The translations under genes and the position numbers were made by a program. From NCBI GenBank assembly GCA_015680905.1, contig CM027380.1:55569001-55633000 (forward strand): a stretch of 64,000 nucleotides of DNA, given 5' to 3'. Origin of the DNA: Coptis chinensis. Lineage: Eukaryota; Streptophyta; Magnoliopsida; Ranunculales; Ranunculaceae. Below, in pieces: positions 46,163 to 58,289 of the stretch (position 1 is the first letter of the stretch; each line of letters opens with the position of its first letter). The notes below the pieces were generated by a model. That model was not told the origin of the DNA. It made no database searches and saw nothing but the letters and a program-made list of their open reading frames with translations.

Positions 46163-46737
46163 CGTGGGACGGGGAGGAGGATGAGGTGTCGGATCTGGAA
46201 ACCGACATCGAGGTCAGGGAAGAAGTCACACAGTCAAGACAGGTTGAAGAGAGGAGAAACCGAATAGTCTCAAACTCAAGAGAGAAACACGCAATATAGC
46301 AAATAAATGGATTAAAGAGGAAAAGGGACCAAACGAGAGAAGGGGGCAGCGGGGAACAAAACTCGGCAAAAGAAAACAGGGAAAGGACAGCGTGGCGGAC
46401 CGAGTAGTTAACCAGGAAGAAGAGTAGAGAGAGAGGGAGAGCAACTGGGAAGAAAACGAAAGACTAAATGGAGGAGAGGAAGAATCGAGCGGGCTTTTTA
46501 TAATAGGAAGGGGCAAAATGGTAATTGGAGGGGGCTGAAATCGAGGCGACATCAAAGGGATCAGTCAGGGAGTGACGTGTGGATGTGCAAGGAACGAGGG
46601 GGCACAAGTTATAATTGCGATGGGACTCGTGAGTCCAGCGGTGAAAAAGAATCTTTGGGGGCCGCGGATGGAAGCGTGACGTGGTGGACTCTCGACTCCC
46701 CGACCACCAAATGGTCGCGGACTCGAGAGGGGGCATC
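46163..46737 (+). other. Region before the 3' LTR with polypurine tract
   Basis: GAGAGGGGGCATC ends directly at the 3' LTR start and is the plus-strand primer. Upstream is purine-rich and may hold the antisense gene promoter (TATAAAAAGC on the minus strand near 46503). Confidence 0.6.
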
Positions 46738-47055
46738 TGTAGTGGTAGTATGGGGGCCCGAAGTGTCAAAGGGAGGATACGCCCGAGTCAATGAAAGGTA
46801 TTGAGCGCGCTGGGGATGTGATCAATGCTAAGGCACATGGTCGCAGTACGGAAACCCTACACGCGGAGAGAAGGAGACCGCGAGATGGAAAGGACAGGTG
46901 GAAGGCCCGGATGGAGTAAGAAACCGATATAAAGAGAAAGAGAGAGAAGAAAAAGGGGGGAGGAGGGGGAGTGAGCGGCCATCAGAGAAGAGAGAGAGGG
47001 AATAGGGCTTCAAGATCTAGGGAATAGTGACAGTAACAAGGTGTGAGTTGTAACA
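46738..47055 (+). repeat. 3' LTR of the Tat element
   Basis: It starts TGTAGTGGTAGTATGGGGGC and ends GTGAGTTGTAACA, like the 5' LTR. It is 318 bp against 303 bp because of small indels, and GAAAT follows. Confidence 0.92.
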
Positions 47056-47060
47056 GAAAT
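47056..47060. other. Target-site duplication, right copy (GAAAT)
   Basis: It matches 37758-37762. Confidence 0.9.
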
Positions 47061-47790
47061 ATACCTATATTAAGTATTTTTTTTATTCAGTAATTTTGAT
47101 TCGTCTTATGATTTTGGAGGAGGCAATAGTACGAGCGAGAAGAACTTAACATAAGATAGAGGAGATTTTATTGGAACCAACAATGACAATGATGTGAACA
47201 ATGAAGAACCCGACCACTATAGTTACACACTTCACCTAATGCCTTGTTTTTATTAGTAGGTGCAGCTCTTATGTAAAGCTAGGTTGGGGTTGGCAGGTTG
47301 CACCAGTTTTTATATGGTCTTCTTTTCATGGCTTATGGTGAGGCTTTTCCAAGGAGGCTATATATGGATAAAATTTGCAGTGTGCTTCCATAAAATGTTG
47401 GAATGTTGTAAAGTCCTAAATGCTTGTAGAGGTAAGAATACATTGTCAGTCCTCCTTTTGCACTGTTCGGTTCTCTGGGGGAATATATACATACATGGAA
47501 GCAACACATCTGCTTATGTTTTTTAACTCATAGATGCTAGCTATTGATGTTAAGTCTTTTTGTAATAATTTATTTATTCTTTAACAAAAATGATGTACTT
47601 TAAATTGTATCTGGGTTTCATGATGCAGTTGTTTAAAATTATGCAAAATTTTATTTTCAAAGTGCTACTGATGTATTTGATGAGTTAAGCCTTATGGCTA
47701 CTTTCTACAGATGGCATGAAATTTAATGAATATATTTCATTTATATTCCCCCCCTCCTTTTTTTATCACATTCTATTTTAATTAATAAAA
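47061..47790. other. Unassigned DNA right of the Tat element
   Basis: No gene recognised. Short frames around 47260-47526 look accidental. Confidence 0.45.
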
Positions 47791-47826
47791 TTTAAAAATT
47801 CCGTGCTGAAGGCACGGGCATTAACT
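47791..47826 (+). mobile_element. Helitron-like 3' hairpin terminus
   Basis: CCGTGC-TGAAG-GCACGG (47801-47817) is a perfect six-base-pair hairpin in an AT-rich context, followed by GCATTAACTA. Plant Helitrons often end with such a GC hairpin about ten bases before CTRR. Here the end would be CTAT, so the terminal motif is mutated or the call is wrong. No 5' partner is identified. Confidence 0.35.
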
Positions 47827-48294
47827 ATTGCTGCTACAAACAAGAGATCTTCCATATATGCTACAACTACTCCCTCCATATCTTTAACAATCACATCATT
47901 TGCAGTGATTGCTACTTCATCTATAGGAACACATCAAGAGAATCTCCAGTAGACAATTTTCAAACCTTCAACAAATTAGGTGTTGAAAGTGTCTCCTTTC
48001 CACAGATACCAAACTGATAAAAAAATGGTATAAGGATTAACAAAAGATTTTTCTCTAGTTAAACAAGTGCATTATGACAAGTTTTACTAGTATAGAAACA
48101 CCTCTCAAAGAGAATAAGTTCAATATCTAACAATTTTTAGTTAATAGATAAGAGCATCCCCATTCAAACAAGTTCATAATATAAAGAACTGCTTGGAAAG
48201 CCATATAAAGTTGTATTTGATGACACCTAACACCCAAATAAACCATTTTTTAGAAGAAGCTAGGTTAAGGATACCTCACCTTTTATTCATAGAA
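47827..48294. other. Probable 3' UTR of the minus-strand LINE tail plus unassigned DNA
   Basis: No coding sequence. It lies downstream (minus strand) of the RNase H stop at 48295. Confidence 0.4.
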
Positions 48295-49094
48295 TCAGCT
48301 AACTCTTGGGTACAGAGTTCCTTTTTTATCCTCCCTAACAATGGAATCTAGATTTGAGTGTAGGGGAGGTATAAAGTACACCATATCCATATCCAGATAG
48401 TAATAGACTTTAGACAAGTAATCAGCTGCCTTATTACCTTCTCTAAAAATATGAACTATGCGGAATGATACAAACAAAGTACTAAGACTCTTAATCTCGA
48501 CTGTTAGATTCTTGCAGTGCCATGGCATTTGCTCCTTCCAGTTTACAATGTTTATTGCTTTAAGGGAATCAGATGCAACTTTAATAGACCATGTGCTGAT
48601 CATAAGAGTATCCTTTAGACCAACAACTATTGCTTGTAGTTCCTGGTATATGACTAAAATTTCTTGATTGATAATGCAAGCAACCTTCACTTGACCCGCT
48701 TCATCTCTTATTTTCCACCATATCTTGCTATATTTTCCTTTACTGAACCATCTGAGTTAAGCATATACTTATCGACTGCTAGTCTTACCCAACTACATAC
48801 ATAACCTAGTTTCCTTCTGCTGGTATCTTGGTGAGATACCCAACCTCTGTAGTAGTATTCTCAATTGGATAGTGTCAGGCACTTCTATCAAGCATTTGTC
48901 CAAGTATTCCTTCATGGTGTAGTTTAAATTTTTGCTAACGTCTTTTTCTATCTTAACCTAACTCTTTAGTCTTCTCCTATTCCTTTCACACCAAATGGCA
49001 TGCACATCAGCACAAATCAAGGCCCTAACTACTTCTAAGAACATTGAGTTGCATCTACACAACCTCAAAAGGTAGGTTTATTCTTCTTGTGAAC
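48295..49094 (-). pseudogene. Plant LINE C-terminal zinc-region and RNase H fragment
   Basis: On the minus strand a piece with CADVHAIWCERNRRRLKS (zf-RVT end, about 49010) is followed, after stops, by a 131-codon open piece containing VASDSLKAINIVNW and FRIVHIFREGNKAADYLSKV, the RNase H-like (RVT_3) tail of plant L1 elements. It is cut at 49095 by the start of an Athila-like LTR (TGATAAATACCC). The RT upstream is absent. It may belong to the same LINE class as 17.3-20.7 kb, which lacks exactly this tail, but lies in opposite orientation 28 kb away. Confidence 0.75.
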
Positions 49095-51426
49095 TGATAA
49101 ATACCCAAAACTGTATTTTAAACCTCTTAATAGTATTATTCTTAGGCTAATTATATTTATAATAAATGAGAGTTAATACTGTTTACGTGTTTTTGTGCAT
49201 TTCATGACTTAAAGTTGATTAGGTGACTAAAAACACCACTTTTGCATGGAAAATGAGTCAAGATGATTGCTGAGGAAGTTCTACATTTAAAGCCTAAGAA
49301 TCATGAAAAAAAACCATTTTCAAGCCCAGTAAAAGCTGGGAAGTCAAAGTCAATCCGGGTAGAAAAAGAATAGAAAAGTTAACAGAACTTCAACAGGCCG
49401 TATCTTTAGACTTGGGCCTCGGAATTGGGCCTACTTTATGTAAAAACGACCATTTCGGAACTAGCTTTCCAATGGACCCAACCTTGCCTCAATTAGAGCT
49501 ACAAAAATGGGCACAAAAGTAATTTTTAGCAGCTGTGGCCTCTTTAGACTTAACCTAATGGACTTTGGGCCCACTTTAGAGGCCCAAAGCCCTCCTTTTT
49601 GACCCATGCACGAAAATGTAACCCTAACCCTCTCTTATATAAAGTGGGTTAAGGCTAAACACTAATCCTCTTCTTCTTTTCTCAACCCTTAGTTTATAAT
49701 TAGTTTTAGTGTAGTTTAGGGTTAGAATAATTTTAGTTTGTAGCCACCATTAATTCCCATCAATAAAAAGCTTTAGTATTTTAATTTTAATTATTGTCTT
49801 TTCAATTATGTCTTATATTAATTGTTTAGTTAATATGATTCCAATTATACAACGCTAAGTTTATGAAGCCATGTGAGGATGAGTAGCCATTAGTTTTTAC
49901 TGTTTTGCATAAAAGAACATCAAGTTCTTCGTTGTGAGTGTCTAGAGAAAGAATAATGGAGAACTAGAGTTTAGAGCCACCACCAAAGAGATTTGTGGTG
50001 GAGCTAAACTCTCATGCTAGTGAAACCTTGATTCGAGAGGACTTGGTGTTCACTAGGGATTAAAACAAGCGATTTGATACTAACTAGTAGTCAATCGAAT
50101 TGCGTAGCGGATTAAATCCCTTCTAATATCTTTTATCATCTTATTAAACACTGTTTTTCACCCTTAAATCTACCGTTTTGACTCTCACTAGTAAAACATT
50201 ATTCTAATCTAGATTTGCATTCAAGTAGTGTATGACTAGAGTGGTACGAACACGACTACTCCTCATTATTTCTACGATTTTAAGAGTATTTATCTATTGT
50301 TTTTCCATCATAATCTACTGTTCACGCATCTCTTATGCACTACTCATCTGCATATTTTTAATCTATCTTATCAATGGCCTTTGCCATCTAGTTTGTTTAT
50401 ATTACGTGTGTTTAGATTAGAAAACACTGTTTTTACTATTCACAAAACCAACACTGAAAACACTGTTTGCAATTTCTTCGAATTTTTTTGCTACTGTTCG
50501 AGAGCATTCGAGTTCTTCAACCAACTCCTTGCCCTACCGTGACCTGACCCTAAAAATTTCAAACCCTAGTTTTAATTCACGAGCATGCGTGCCTTATATT
50601 TGCCTTCACTGAGCGCGACCCGAATTCTACTATTAGCTGCGACCTGCGCCCAATTTTCCTTAATTCTAAGCGCGCATGCACCCTAGGTTAATTAGCTTAA
50701 ATTAAGTTTTTAATATTATTTGCAGTATTATCTCACGAGTACAGTACAATACTCGTATGCTATCAACTACAACATTTTTAAAAATAATTTTCTCATTCTA
50801 AACGGTGACTAGAAAACTTAAAGAATTGGGGTTATCTAATTAAGGAACGTGCACGCATGGACAACCTCCCTCAATTCTTAGGTGGCCTGGCCGTTGGTTT
50901 GATACAAAAATACCAAAAAAATTAATTAATATTAGTTAGTAATCCCACCCATTACCGAAGCCCGTTTCACAGGCCTGACATCCAGGCCCAACACGAAACC
51001 CATAGTAAAAAGCCTTAACCTAATTCTTAAAACTCTTGGACTAAATAACAAGGTTAATCTTTTTACAGGACTTCACAATCCACACCGCGTACCCGGACCA
51101 GTACTCGTGTAATTGTTCAAGTAACACAAACGTACTTCAAGGCTATTCAAGACGTTATTTAAACGCGTAGCAAGGATGCTCCAGGTAACACCTCTATACA
51201 TCCTTGAATCTACTGTAAGAGGATTCAATTTTTAGTAATAATCAAGCTATTTTTTGCATGCTCATTAGGACTTGCCTATTTGACTTAAAACTTGCTTGAG
51301 ATTAAGATCTGGTACGCATAAACCTGCTATATTAGTTTATCATAGATGCAGAAATAATCACCTATCTAGAAATTCACTAATTTCACACACACACCACTTA
51401 CACCCACTACAACTACATTTGTAGCA
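49095..51426 (+). repeat. 5' LTR and leader of Athila-like element E
   Basis: It starts TGATAAATACCC at 49095. Text near 49390-49480 (GGGCCTCGGAATTGGGCCTA) matches the element B and F LTRs. The LTR end is not clear: TATCA occurs near 50760 but no TGGCGCC primer site follows, so the primer region is probably mutated. The remainder is noncoding leader up to gag at 51427. Confidence 0.6.
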
Positions 51427-51742
51427 ATGGGTTAGGAAATAGTAGAGAAACCCTTCTCTGATTTCTATAAGGCTTTAAACGATGGACCTGAGTCATGCAT
51501 AATTCTTGCAGATACTACTAGAGATTTTAGAATCCCCCCCAATATATTTAATCTGCAACTTGTTTTCCATGGGTTAGACCATGAGAAACCTTATCAACAC
51601 TTACGTAGGATATAACAAGTTCTTACTACATTTCATCATCCTAACGTAAGACCTGAACAAATAAAACTCAGGGTGTTTCCTTTCACCCTAGCTAACAAAG
51701 CGGTTGCTTGGCTAATAGCATAAAAGCTGAACTCTGTTGACA
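51427..51742 (+). pseudogene. gag fragment of element E, cut by element F
   Basis: The frame contains KPFSDFYKALNDGPESCIIL, NIFNLQLVFHGLDHEKPYQH and EQIKLRVFPFTLANKAVAWL, the same gag as at 53.8-54.1 kb, with stops at the start codon region, after LRRI and after LIA. It ends after AACTCTGTTGACA, where the TGATAAGAGCC LTR of element F begins. The matching codons continue in the element F gag (NSVDSWAKL). Confidence 0.82.
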
Positions 51743-53218
51743 TGATAAGAGCCAAAAACTGTAGTTTTAACCCTTTAACAGTCATACTTTTGGACCAATT
51801 ATGTGAGTAATAATTAAGAGTTAACACCGACATTCGTGTTTTATGCATTTCAGGCTTCAAAGTCCATTATGTGCAGAAATGTGCCACTTTAGTGAGATAA
51901 AGGAGAAAAGGTCGGTTACTAAGGAGTTCCGTGATTAAAGGCCAAGATTCCAGAAGATAAAGCCTTCCTAAAGCCCGGTCAAAAGCTGAAAAGTCGACAC
52001 GAACTGAAATAGCACACAAGTCAGCAGAACTTCCGAAAGTCGTATCTTTGGACTCAGACCTCAGAATTGGGCCTACCTTATGTCAAAACGACCGTCTTGG
52101 AAAGAGCTTTCCAATGGTCTAAGCCTTGACCCAATCAGAGGAGCAGAAGTGGACAAAAAGTCTGTGGAACCCAACTGTAGCTGAAGAGGCCTTTTGGAAT
52201 TTGAAGAAGATTGGGTTTTGGGCACGATTCTCGCCCAAAACATGGCTCCAAGCCCATGCACGATTTTTGGATCTGAAAGTATAAAAACAAAAGTTTAGCT
52301 CTTTGTTAATGGTAGCTAGTTAGACCTAAAATAATATAGATAATTCTAGATCTGTTTTCATTAATTAAATTAAGCTTTAGTTCCATTTTCAATTCTTGTT
52401 TTAGATTAAGTCTTTGAATCATTGTTCTTGATTGATTAGATAAATAAAATAGTTGTTTTCTCAATTTCAAATTGTGTTATTTCAATTTATAGATCTGATT
52501 TTAATTCTTATTGATTATCATTCTGTAGTTTAAGTAGATTGAACCATTGTTAGTTAATTTAGTTAAGTTAGAATTTTAATATGATGTGTAGTTATAATGA
52601 AATGGGAAATGATGGTTTGATGACTCAAGGCTAAAACCTCCATTAGAGGGGTTGATAAAGCCTTGATGAAAACTTAGTGGTATAGTGTAGAAACATTGTA
52701 GAATCTATTCCAATCTAGAAGGTCGTGATTAAGCCATGAGAATGGGTGGGCGACCTCACATGCTAGTTAGTACTTTCGGTAGAAATGCCATGAACACTAG
52801 GGATTAGAACTCGAATTTCTTGCCGTAAGAACGTAAAAATCGAGATACAAGAATCTATGTTAGGCTATTAAGTTGGATTCGAGGTGGATTCAATTCCCCT
52901 CTAATCCTTTATCTAGATTCAAGCACAATCATATTTCCATAGCATTCATAGTTAAATTCAAGTAATCAAATTCAGTAAGTATCGTAGTATATCACCTTCG
53001 TAAAGATCTCATTGACTTAAGACCAACTAATTAGATTAGAAAACATTCCATGCTAGAGCACTAGGAATGGAACGAACTTCCTACTCCACTATATCTCATA
53101 GGATTGAGAGTAGAGAAACTTTGATAAATATAAGCATCATAAGATAGTTTTAGTTTACTTACGTTTTGAGTTTCATCGTTCATTTCGTAGGTAGACTATC
53201 AATTTTATTCTTTTATCA
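51743..53218 (+). repeat. 5' LTR of Athila-like element F
   Basis: It starts TGATAAGAGCC and ends TTATCA (1,476 bp), followed by AA and the primer site. It is inserted in the element E gag. The 3' LTR is not in the window. Confidence 0.8.
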
Positions 53219-53220
53219 AA

Positions 53221-53238
53221 TGGCGCCGCTGCCATCTT
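53221..53238 (+). promoter_or_regulatory. Primer-binding site of element F
   Basis: TGGCGCCGCTGCCATCTT, with the tRNA-Asp-type TGGCGCC core. Confidence 0.7.
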
Positions 53239-53727
53239 AGTTGCACTTTAGCATTGTTTTCATAGTAGAATTAGTCATTTTTAAGTTCCATTAAATCCAG
53301 CCACCCTTGTTTGATTCATACTGTGGTTATTCGTTTCAGCGTTGAAAAATTCCGGGACGAATTATACCTGAGCGCCCATATAGTGGACGGACTTCGATCG
53401 CGACCGCCCTCATACTTAGAGCGACGCCACCCTCGGCTACTTGGACTTGGACGAGGAGCATCATACCAATGAGCGACCGCACTTATCGCTTGGACAATGC
53501 AAAAATTTTATGGATTTCTACAGTTTGTTTTGAACTTCGATTTTTAAGTTTTTTTTCAGTGTTTTAACTTGTTATTTACATCGAACACGCGTAAAACAAG
53601 ACGCTATTCATAAGCAAAGCAAGGACGCTTATCAGGTATTCTTTTCTTCCATACCTCGCGATCTCCGGTTAGAGGTTCATACTAATATATCAAGATTGTT
53701 TGGATTTTTTCGTGTTTAGACTTAGAC

Positions 53728-54946
53728 TTGCATGAGATTAAGGTGCGGTGGGAGAAAACACCGAACGTAATTAACCATCAACAAACAAACATATCGAGTA
53801 TACCAATCACTACACCTCTAACTACTATCCCACCAACCATACCTGACATAATGGCTGAAGAAAGAGAGACTCCTCTCTCCGACTTCTACAAAGCTTTGAG
53901 CGATAGCCCTAAATCTTGCATCGTTCTCTAGCGGACCGATTGGGGATTTTTGAATTCCCTAAACATATTTAATTTGTTACCCATTTTCCATGGTTTAGGC
54001 CATGAAAAACCTTACCAACACATGCGTAGGATTGAACAAGTCCTTACAACATTCCATCATCCTACGGTTGGTGCGGAACAAATTAAACTGAGGGTATTTC
54101 CCTTCACCTTAGCCGATAAGGCAGCGTCTTGGTTAACTGCCCAAGCGCCTAACTCTGTGGACTCGTGGGCTAAACTTGTTCAGCTATTTATGGAACATTT
54201 TTACCTACCCCTAAAGACGGATGAAATGCTTTCCAAGATTCATTTCTTCCGACAGAACCCTCATGAATCATTTTCTGAGGCTTGGAATCATTTCACCGAT
54301 CTGCTAATAGAGTGTCCACACCATAACCTAGCAAAAGACACGTTAGTTCGTGCCTTTTTCAAAGGACTTCAACATCACCATAAAGAAGTCCTTGACATAA
54401 TGAATGGGGGTAGTTTCCTAAGTAAAGGAGCCTCGGAGGCTTATAAATTTTTAGAAGAACAAACTAAACGCTAATAACAATTGGGGAGTGATGATATCCC
54501 CCGCCTCGCTAGTTCTTCTTCAATGTTTAAGGTCACGCGGTATGTTTGAGATGAAACCCGAATCTTAACTTAAAAATTTAATCGAATCTCTAACTAAAAA
54601 AGTAGAGGTTATTTCTATTCAACAAAAGCCTATTCCCGTCATGAATGTCAACTCCAACCCATGTAATTTCTGTTTGAGTCCTGAGCACCCTGACTCCTAT
54701 TGTCCTCTCGCCTATGAACAACAACAATTAGAGCAAGATAATGTTTGCTCCATTAATAACTATCCTATTCCTAATGCCCCATGGAGACAACATCCCAACT
54801 TTAGTTGGCGAAACAATCAACAAGTTACAACTCCAGGGTTTAATAACCAAAATGTTAGGCAAACAAACAAGTATAATCAAGCTCCACCTAGGCAAGGAGG
54901 GGACAAGGTTAGGGAAATTATAATAATTATAACAACCAAAGCTTAA
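53728..54946 (+). pseudogene. gag of Athila-like element F
   Basis: Open pieces 53728-53931 and 53950-54474 encode ETPLSDFYKALSDSPKSCIV, then LGHEKPYQHMRRIEQVLTTF, LADKAASWLTAQAPNSV, FRQNPHESFSEAWNHFTDLL and ECPHHNLAKDTLVRAFFKGL. This is a gypsy gag core. A knuckle CNFCLSPEHPDSYC (C-x2-C-x4-H-x4-C, near 54660) and an Asn/Gln-rich tail follow (54.7-55.3 kb). A frameshift near 53932 and stops at 54472 and beyond make it defective. Confidence 0.87.
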
Positions 54947-55592
54947 CAACCACGACAAGGTGTAGCACAAGGTCAGAATAATTATAATAATTATAATACC
55001 AATAGAGGTATCGTTCCGGTTAACAATAGTAACTATCAAAACCCACCCATAAATAATCAACGTGAGATAGTTCCAGTCGCACCACCTGTGACTACTACAC
55101 CTACACAACCAGACCGTATCGACGCCTTTATACAGGTTACCCAACAAATTTTCCAATCAATGACTCAATCAAACCAACAGATATTACAATCCATAAATCA
55201 GGGCATACAACAGTTAGCCCAAGAGAAAGCCCAAACAAAAGACGTGTTTCCAGGACAAGCGATACCAAACCCTAAAATAACAAACACAGCCTTTGAGGTA
55301 AACGGTAATACTAGTAACGGGAAACGACAATAGTAGGTGACCTAAATGCCATCACCACCACTCTCCGCCACGGAAAAGTGGTTGATAACAAAGTAACTAT
55401 GCCTATAGTTACCCCATCACCCTCCCTACACCGGATATCGAACTAGATACTGAAATAGAAACTGAAGAACCTACCTTTGTAGAGGTACCCGGTTAAACCA
55501 CAACCTAAGAAACGTAAAGCCAAGGTTACACATCAAGTCGAGCCATACGCTAAAATATAGAGTTTAAACCACCATTCCCTCAAAAATTAGCC

Positions 55593-56200
55593 ATGCTAAC
55601 CGGGGATACCAACTTCGAGGAGATTAGGAACATTTTCAAAAATCTAACGATAAACCTTCCTTTTCTCGAAGCTATTAAAAGCTACCTAATCACGCTTAAG
55701 TTTCTTAAAGAGTTGTGCACTACTAGGCGAAGACCAACATACCTAAATACGCTTTTAACTGAACAATTCCCAACTTTATCCAAAAATAATGGAATTGTTA
55801 AGTACAAGGACCCTAGTCGCCCCATCGTAAAATGCACCTTAGGAGATTCCCACACGACGACCGCTTTATTAGACACGGGGGAAGTGTTAACTTACTCCCC
55901 GTGATTATTTGTATAAACAAATAGGTCTACAGGAAATGCAACCTACAAAAATAACGTTGCAATTAGCGGATGTGTCTATTAAGTATCCTAAGGGTGTAGT
56001 GGAAAACATGCTTATTAAGGTTCAGGATTTCTACTATCCTGCGGATTTTGTTATCCTCGATACAAAAGTCGCTAATGACTCTGTACCGATCATCTTTAGG
56101 GCCCTTTTAGCAACTTCCGCCAACGACTTATTAATTGCCGCGATGGTAAGATGTCCTTATCTTTTGGCCATCTCAAAGTTGAGGTAAATGTTTTTAAAAT
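55593..56200 (+). pseudogene. Protease region of element F
   Basis: It has KYKDPSRPIVKCTLGDSHTT leading to the active-site block ALLDTGE (about 55867), then in the next frame YKQIGLQEMQPTKITLQLAD and DFVILDTKV. This is the retropepsin layout of Athila polyproteins. The D-T-G is kept, but the following conserved A/S is Glu. The frame breaks right after the active site. Confidence 0.75.
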
Positions 56201-56499
56201 GATGAAACAGTTACCAGATTCGTCTATAGATGGGGAGGTTAGCATGATCGAGAGCTTAGCTCAAGATTATTTAACAACACATTTTCGAAAACAATATGTA
56301 CAAATTCCTTTCTTTTGGAAAGTCAGATTTTGTAAATGACTCCTACTTAGAGGAAGTCAACACCATCATTGAGTCCACACCAATTGTAGACACTTCGGTT
56401 GCTCCACATATTGAGTATGAAGACTTGCTACCTAAGCAAGTATTCATTATGCAAAATGAGGACCCCGATTTAAACATCTATTGATTTTCCTCCCCCCCG

Positions 56500-57470
56500 G
56501 TGCTTAAACCCCTTCCCCGTGAGTTAAAATATATTCAACTCGATCCGGATGGTAGTCATCCGGTAATTATATCTTCTGTTATCTATGGATGAAGAGACAC
56601 GCGTTTAATCCGGGTGATTAGGGAACATCGGTCTCCGCGGATTGGTTGGTCCTTTAGTCGACATTAAGGGAATTGACTCTAATGTTTGCACTCATCGTGA
56701 TCCATTTGGAGGATAACGCCAAGACTTCTCGCGAACCTCGCGCTTGAACTGAAACCCGCCATGAAAAAGGTGGTTAGGGAAGAAGTCTTAAGATTACTAC
56801 TTTCGACGCGCGGTATCATATACCCCATCTCTCGATAGCGAATGGGTAAGCCCCATTCATGTAGTTCCTAAGAAATCGGGGAGTTACCATGGTTCGAAGC
56901 GGAAAGGGTGACTATGTTGTCACACAAGGTCCTATGAAATGGAGGATCTGTATTGATTACAGACGTTTAAATGCTATGACACGAAAGGATCACTTTCCTT
57001 TACCCTTTATAGATCAAATGCTCAAACGCCTAGCTGGTCATGCTTTTTATTGTTTTCTGGATGGCTACTCAGGCTATTTTCAGATTATTATTGATATTGA
57101 TGACCAAGAAAAGACTACCTTCACATGTCCCTTTGGAACGTATGCCTATAAACGAATGCCTTTTGGCCTTTGTAATGCTCTCCCGAACCTTCCAAATGTG
57201 TATGCTTCATATATTTAGTGACATGGTAGAGCGCTTTATGGAAGTTTTCATGGATGATTTTTCTATCTATGGAGACTCTTTCACAGACTGTTTGTCTAAC
57301 CTGTCTTAGGTTTTGACAAGGTGTGAAGAAAAGAGCCTCGTTTTAAATTGGGAAAAGTGTCATTTCATGGTGGAAAAGGGCATAGTACTAGATCACATTG
57401 TATCTAGTGATGGCATCGAAGTGGATAAGGCCAAACTAGATAAGATAGCTTACTCTACCTAAACCATGGA
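56500..57470 (+). pseudogene. Reverse transcriptase of element F
   Basis: Frames include MKWRICIDYRRLNAMTRKDH, FPLPFIDQMLKRLAGHAFYC, FLDGYSGYFQIIIDIDDQEK, TTFTCPFGTYAYKRMPFGLC and MEVFMDDFSIYGDSFTDCL, with catalytic F-M-D-D. These are classic Ty3/gypsy Athila RT blocks. The region before 56889 is riddled with stops, and a frameshift lies near 57190. Confidence 0.9.
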
Positions 57471-57589
57471 CCGTCCGTGATATTAGAGCCTTTCTAGGCC
57501 ATGCAGGGTTTTATAGGCGCATTTATTAAAGACTTCTCGAAAATAGCTAGGCTTTTTAACTAATCTGCTTTTGAAAGATGCAATCTTTG

Positions 57590-58070
57590 ATTTTAATTTT
57601 AACTGTAAGCATGCTTTTGAAACTTTAAAAGCTGCCCTAACCTCTCGCACCAATTATACTGACCTCCGATTGGTCTAAACCCTTTTCGAACTCATGTGTG
57701 ATGCTAGTGACTATGCACGGTTGGTGCAAATCTTGGGACAAAAACTAGATAATAAGTCCATTGTCATTTATTATGCTAGTAAAACATTAAACGATGCTCA
57801 ATGAAATTATTCAACTACGTAAAAGAATTCTTAGCCGTCATTTATGCTTTAGATAAGTTTCATCCTTATTTGGTTGGTTCTAAAACTTTAGTTTACACGG
57901 ACCATGCAGCCTTTTAAGTACCTTCTTGCAAAGAAGGATGCTAAATGCAGATTAATCCGATGGATCCTTCTCCGCAAGAGTTCACATTAGAAATAAAGGA
58001 CAAAAAGAGGGTCGAAAACGTAGTTGCCGACCACTTATCTAGACTCACAAACGACGATCGATGATTCGAG
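57590..58070 (+). pseudogene. RNase H of element F
   Basis: It contains FELMCDASDYARLVQILGQK and IVIYYASKTLNDAQ, then stops within the segment that normally reads NYSTTEKE. The tail ends ENVVADHLSRL. Multiple in-frame stops. Confidence 0.75.
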
Positions 58071-58289
58071 TCCATACGGACTCTTTTTCTTGATGAGCAT
58101 CAGATGCCATTTTTTCAAAGCACCATGGTATCCGACATTGTAAATTATCTAGCGGCTGATGTTATGCCTTATAATTTGTCAAGGAATGAACGTAAAAGTT
58201 TTTGCCAGAGTTAAGTTATACTTTGGGATGAGCCCTACCTTTTAAGTATTGTGCGGATCAGATTATTCGTCGTTGTATTCCCCAAAGAT

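Larger units (their letters stand above)
37763..47055 (+). mobile_element. Complete Tat-lineage Ty3/gypsy retrotransposon
   Basis: A 9.3-kb element has LTRs 37763-38065 and 46738-47055, a primer site at 38068, polyprotein remains in the order gag, protease, RT, RNase H, second RNase H, integrase, an antisense gene, a purine tract before the 3' LTR, and GAAAT duplications. The second RNase H domain and the C-x2-H-x4-H-x4-C gag knuckle mark the Tat group (Ogre/Retand/Grande relatives). It is clearly GC-richer than the DNA on both sides. Many stops and frameshifts make it defective, although the ends are well preserved. Confidence 0.92.
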
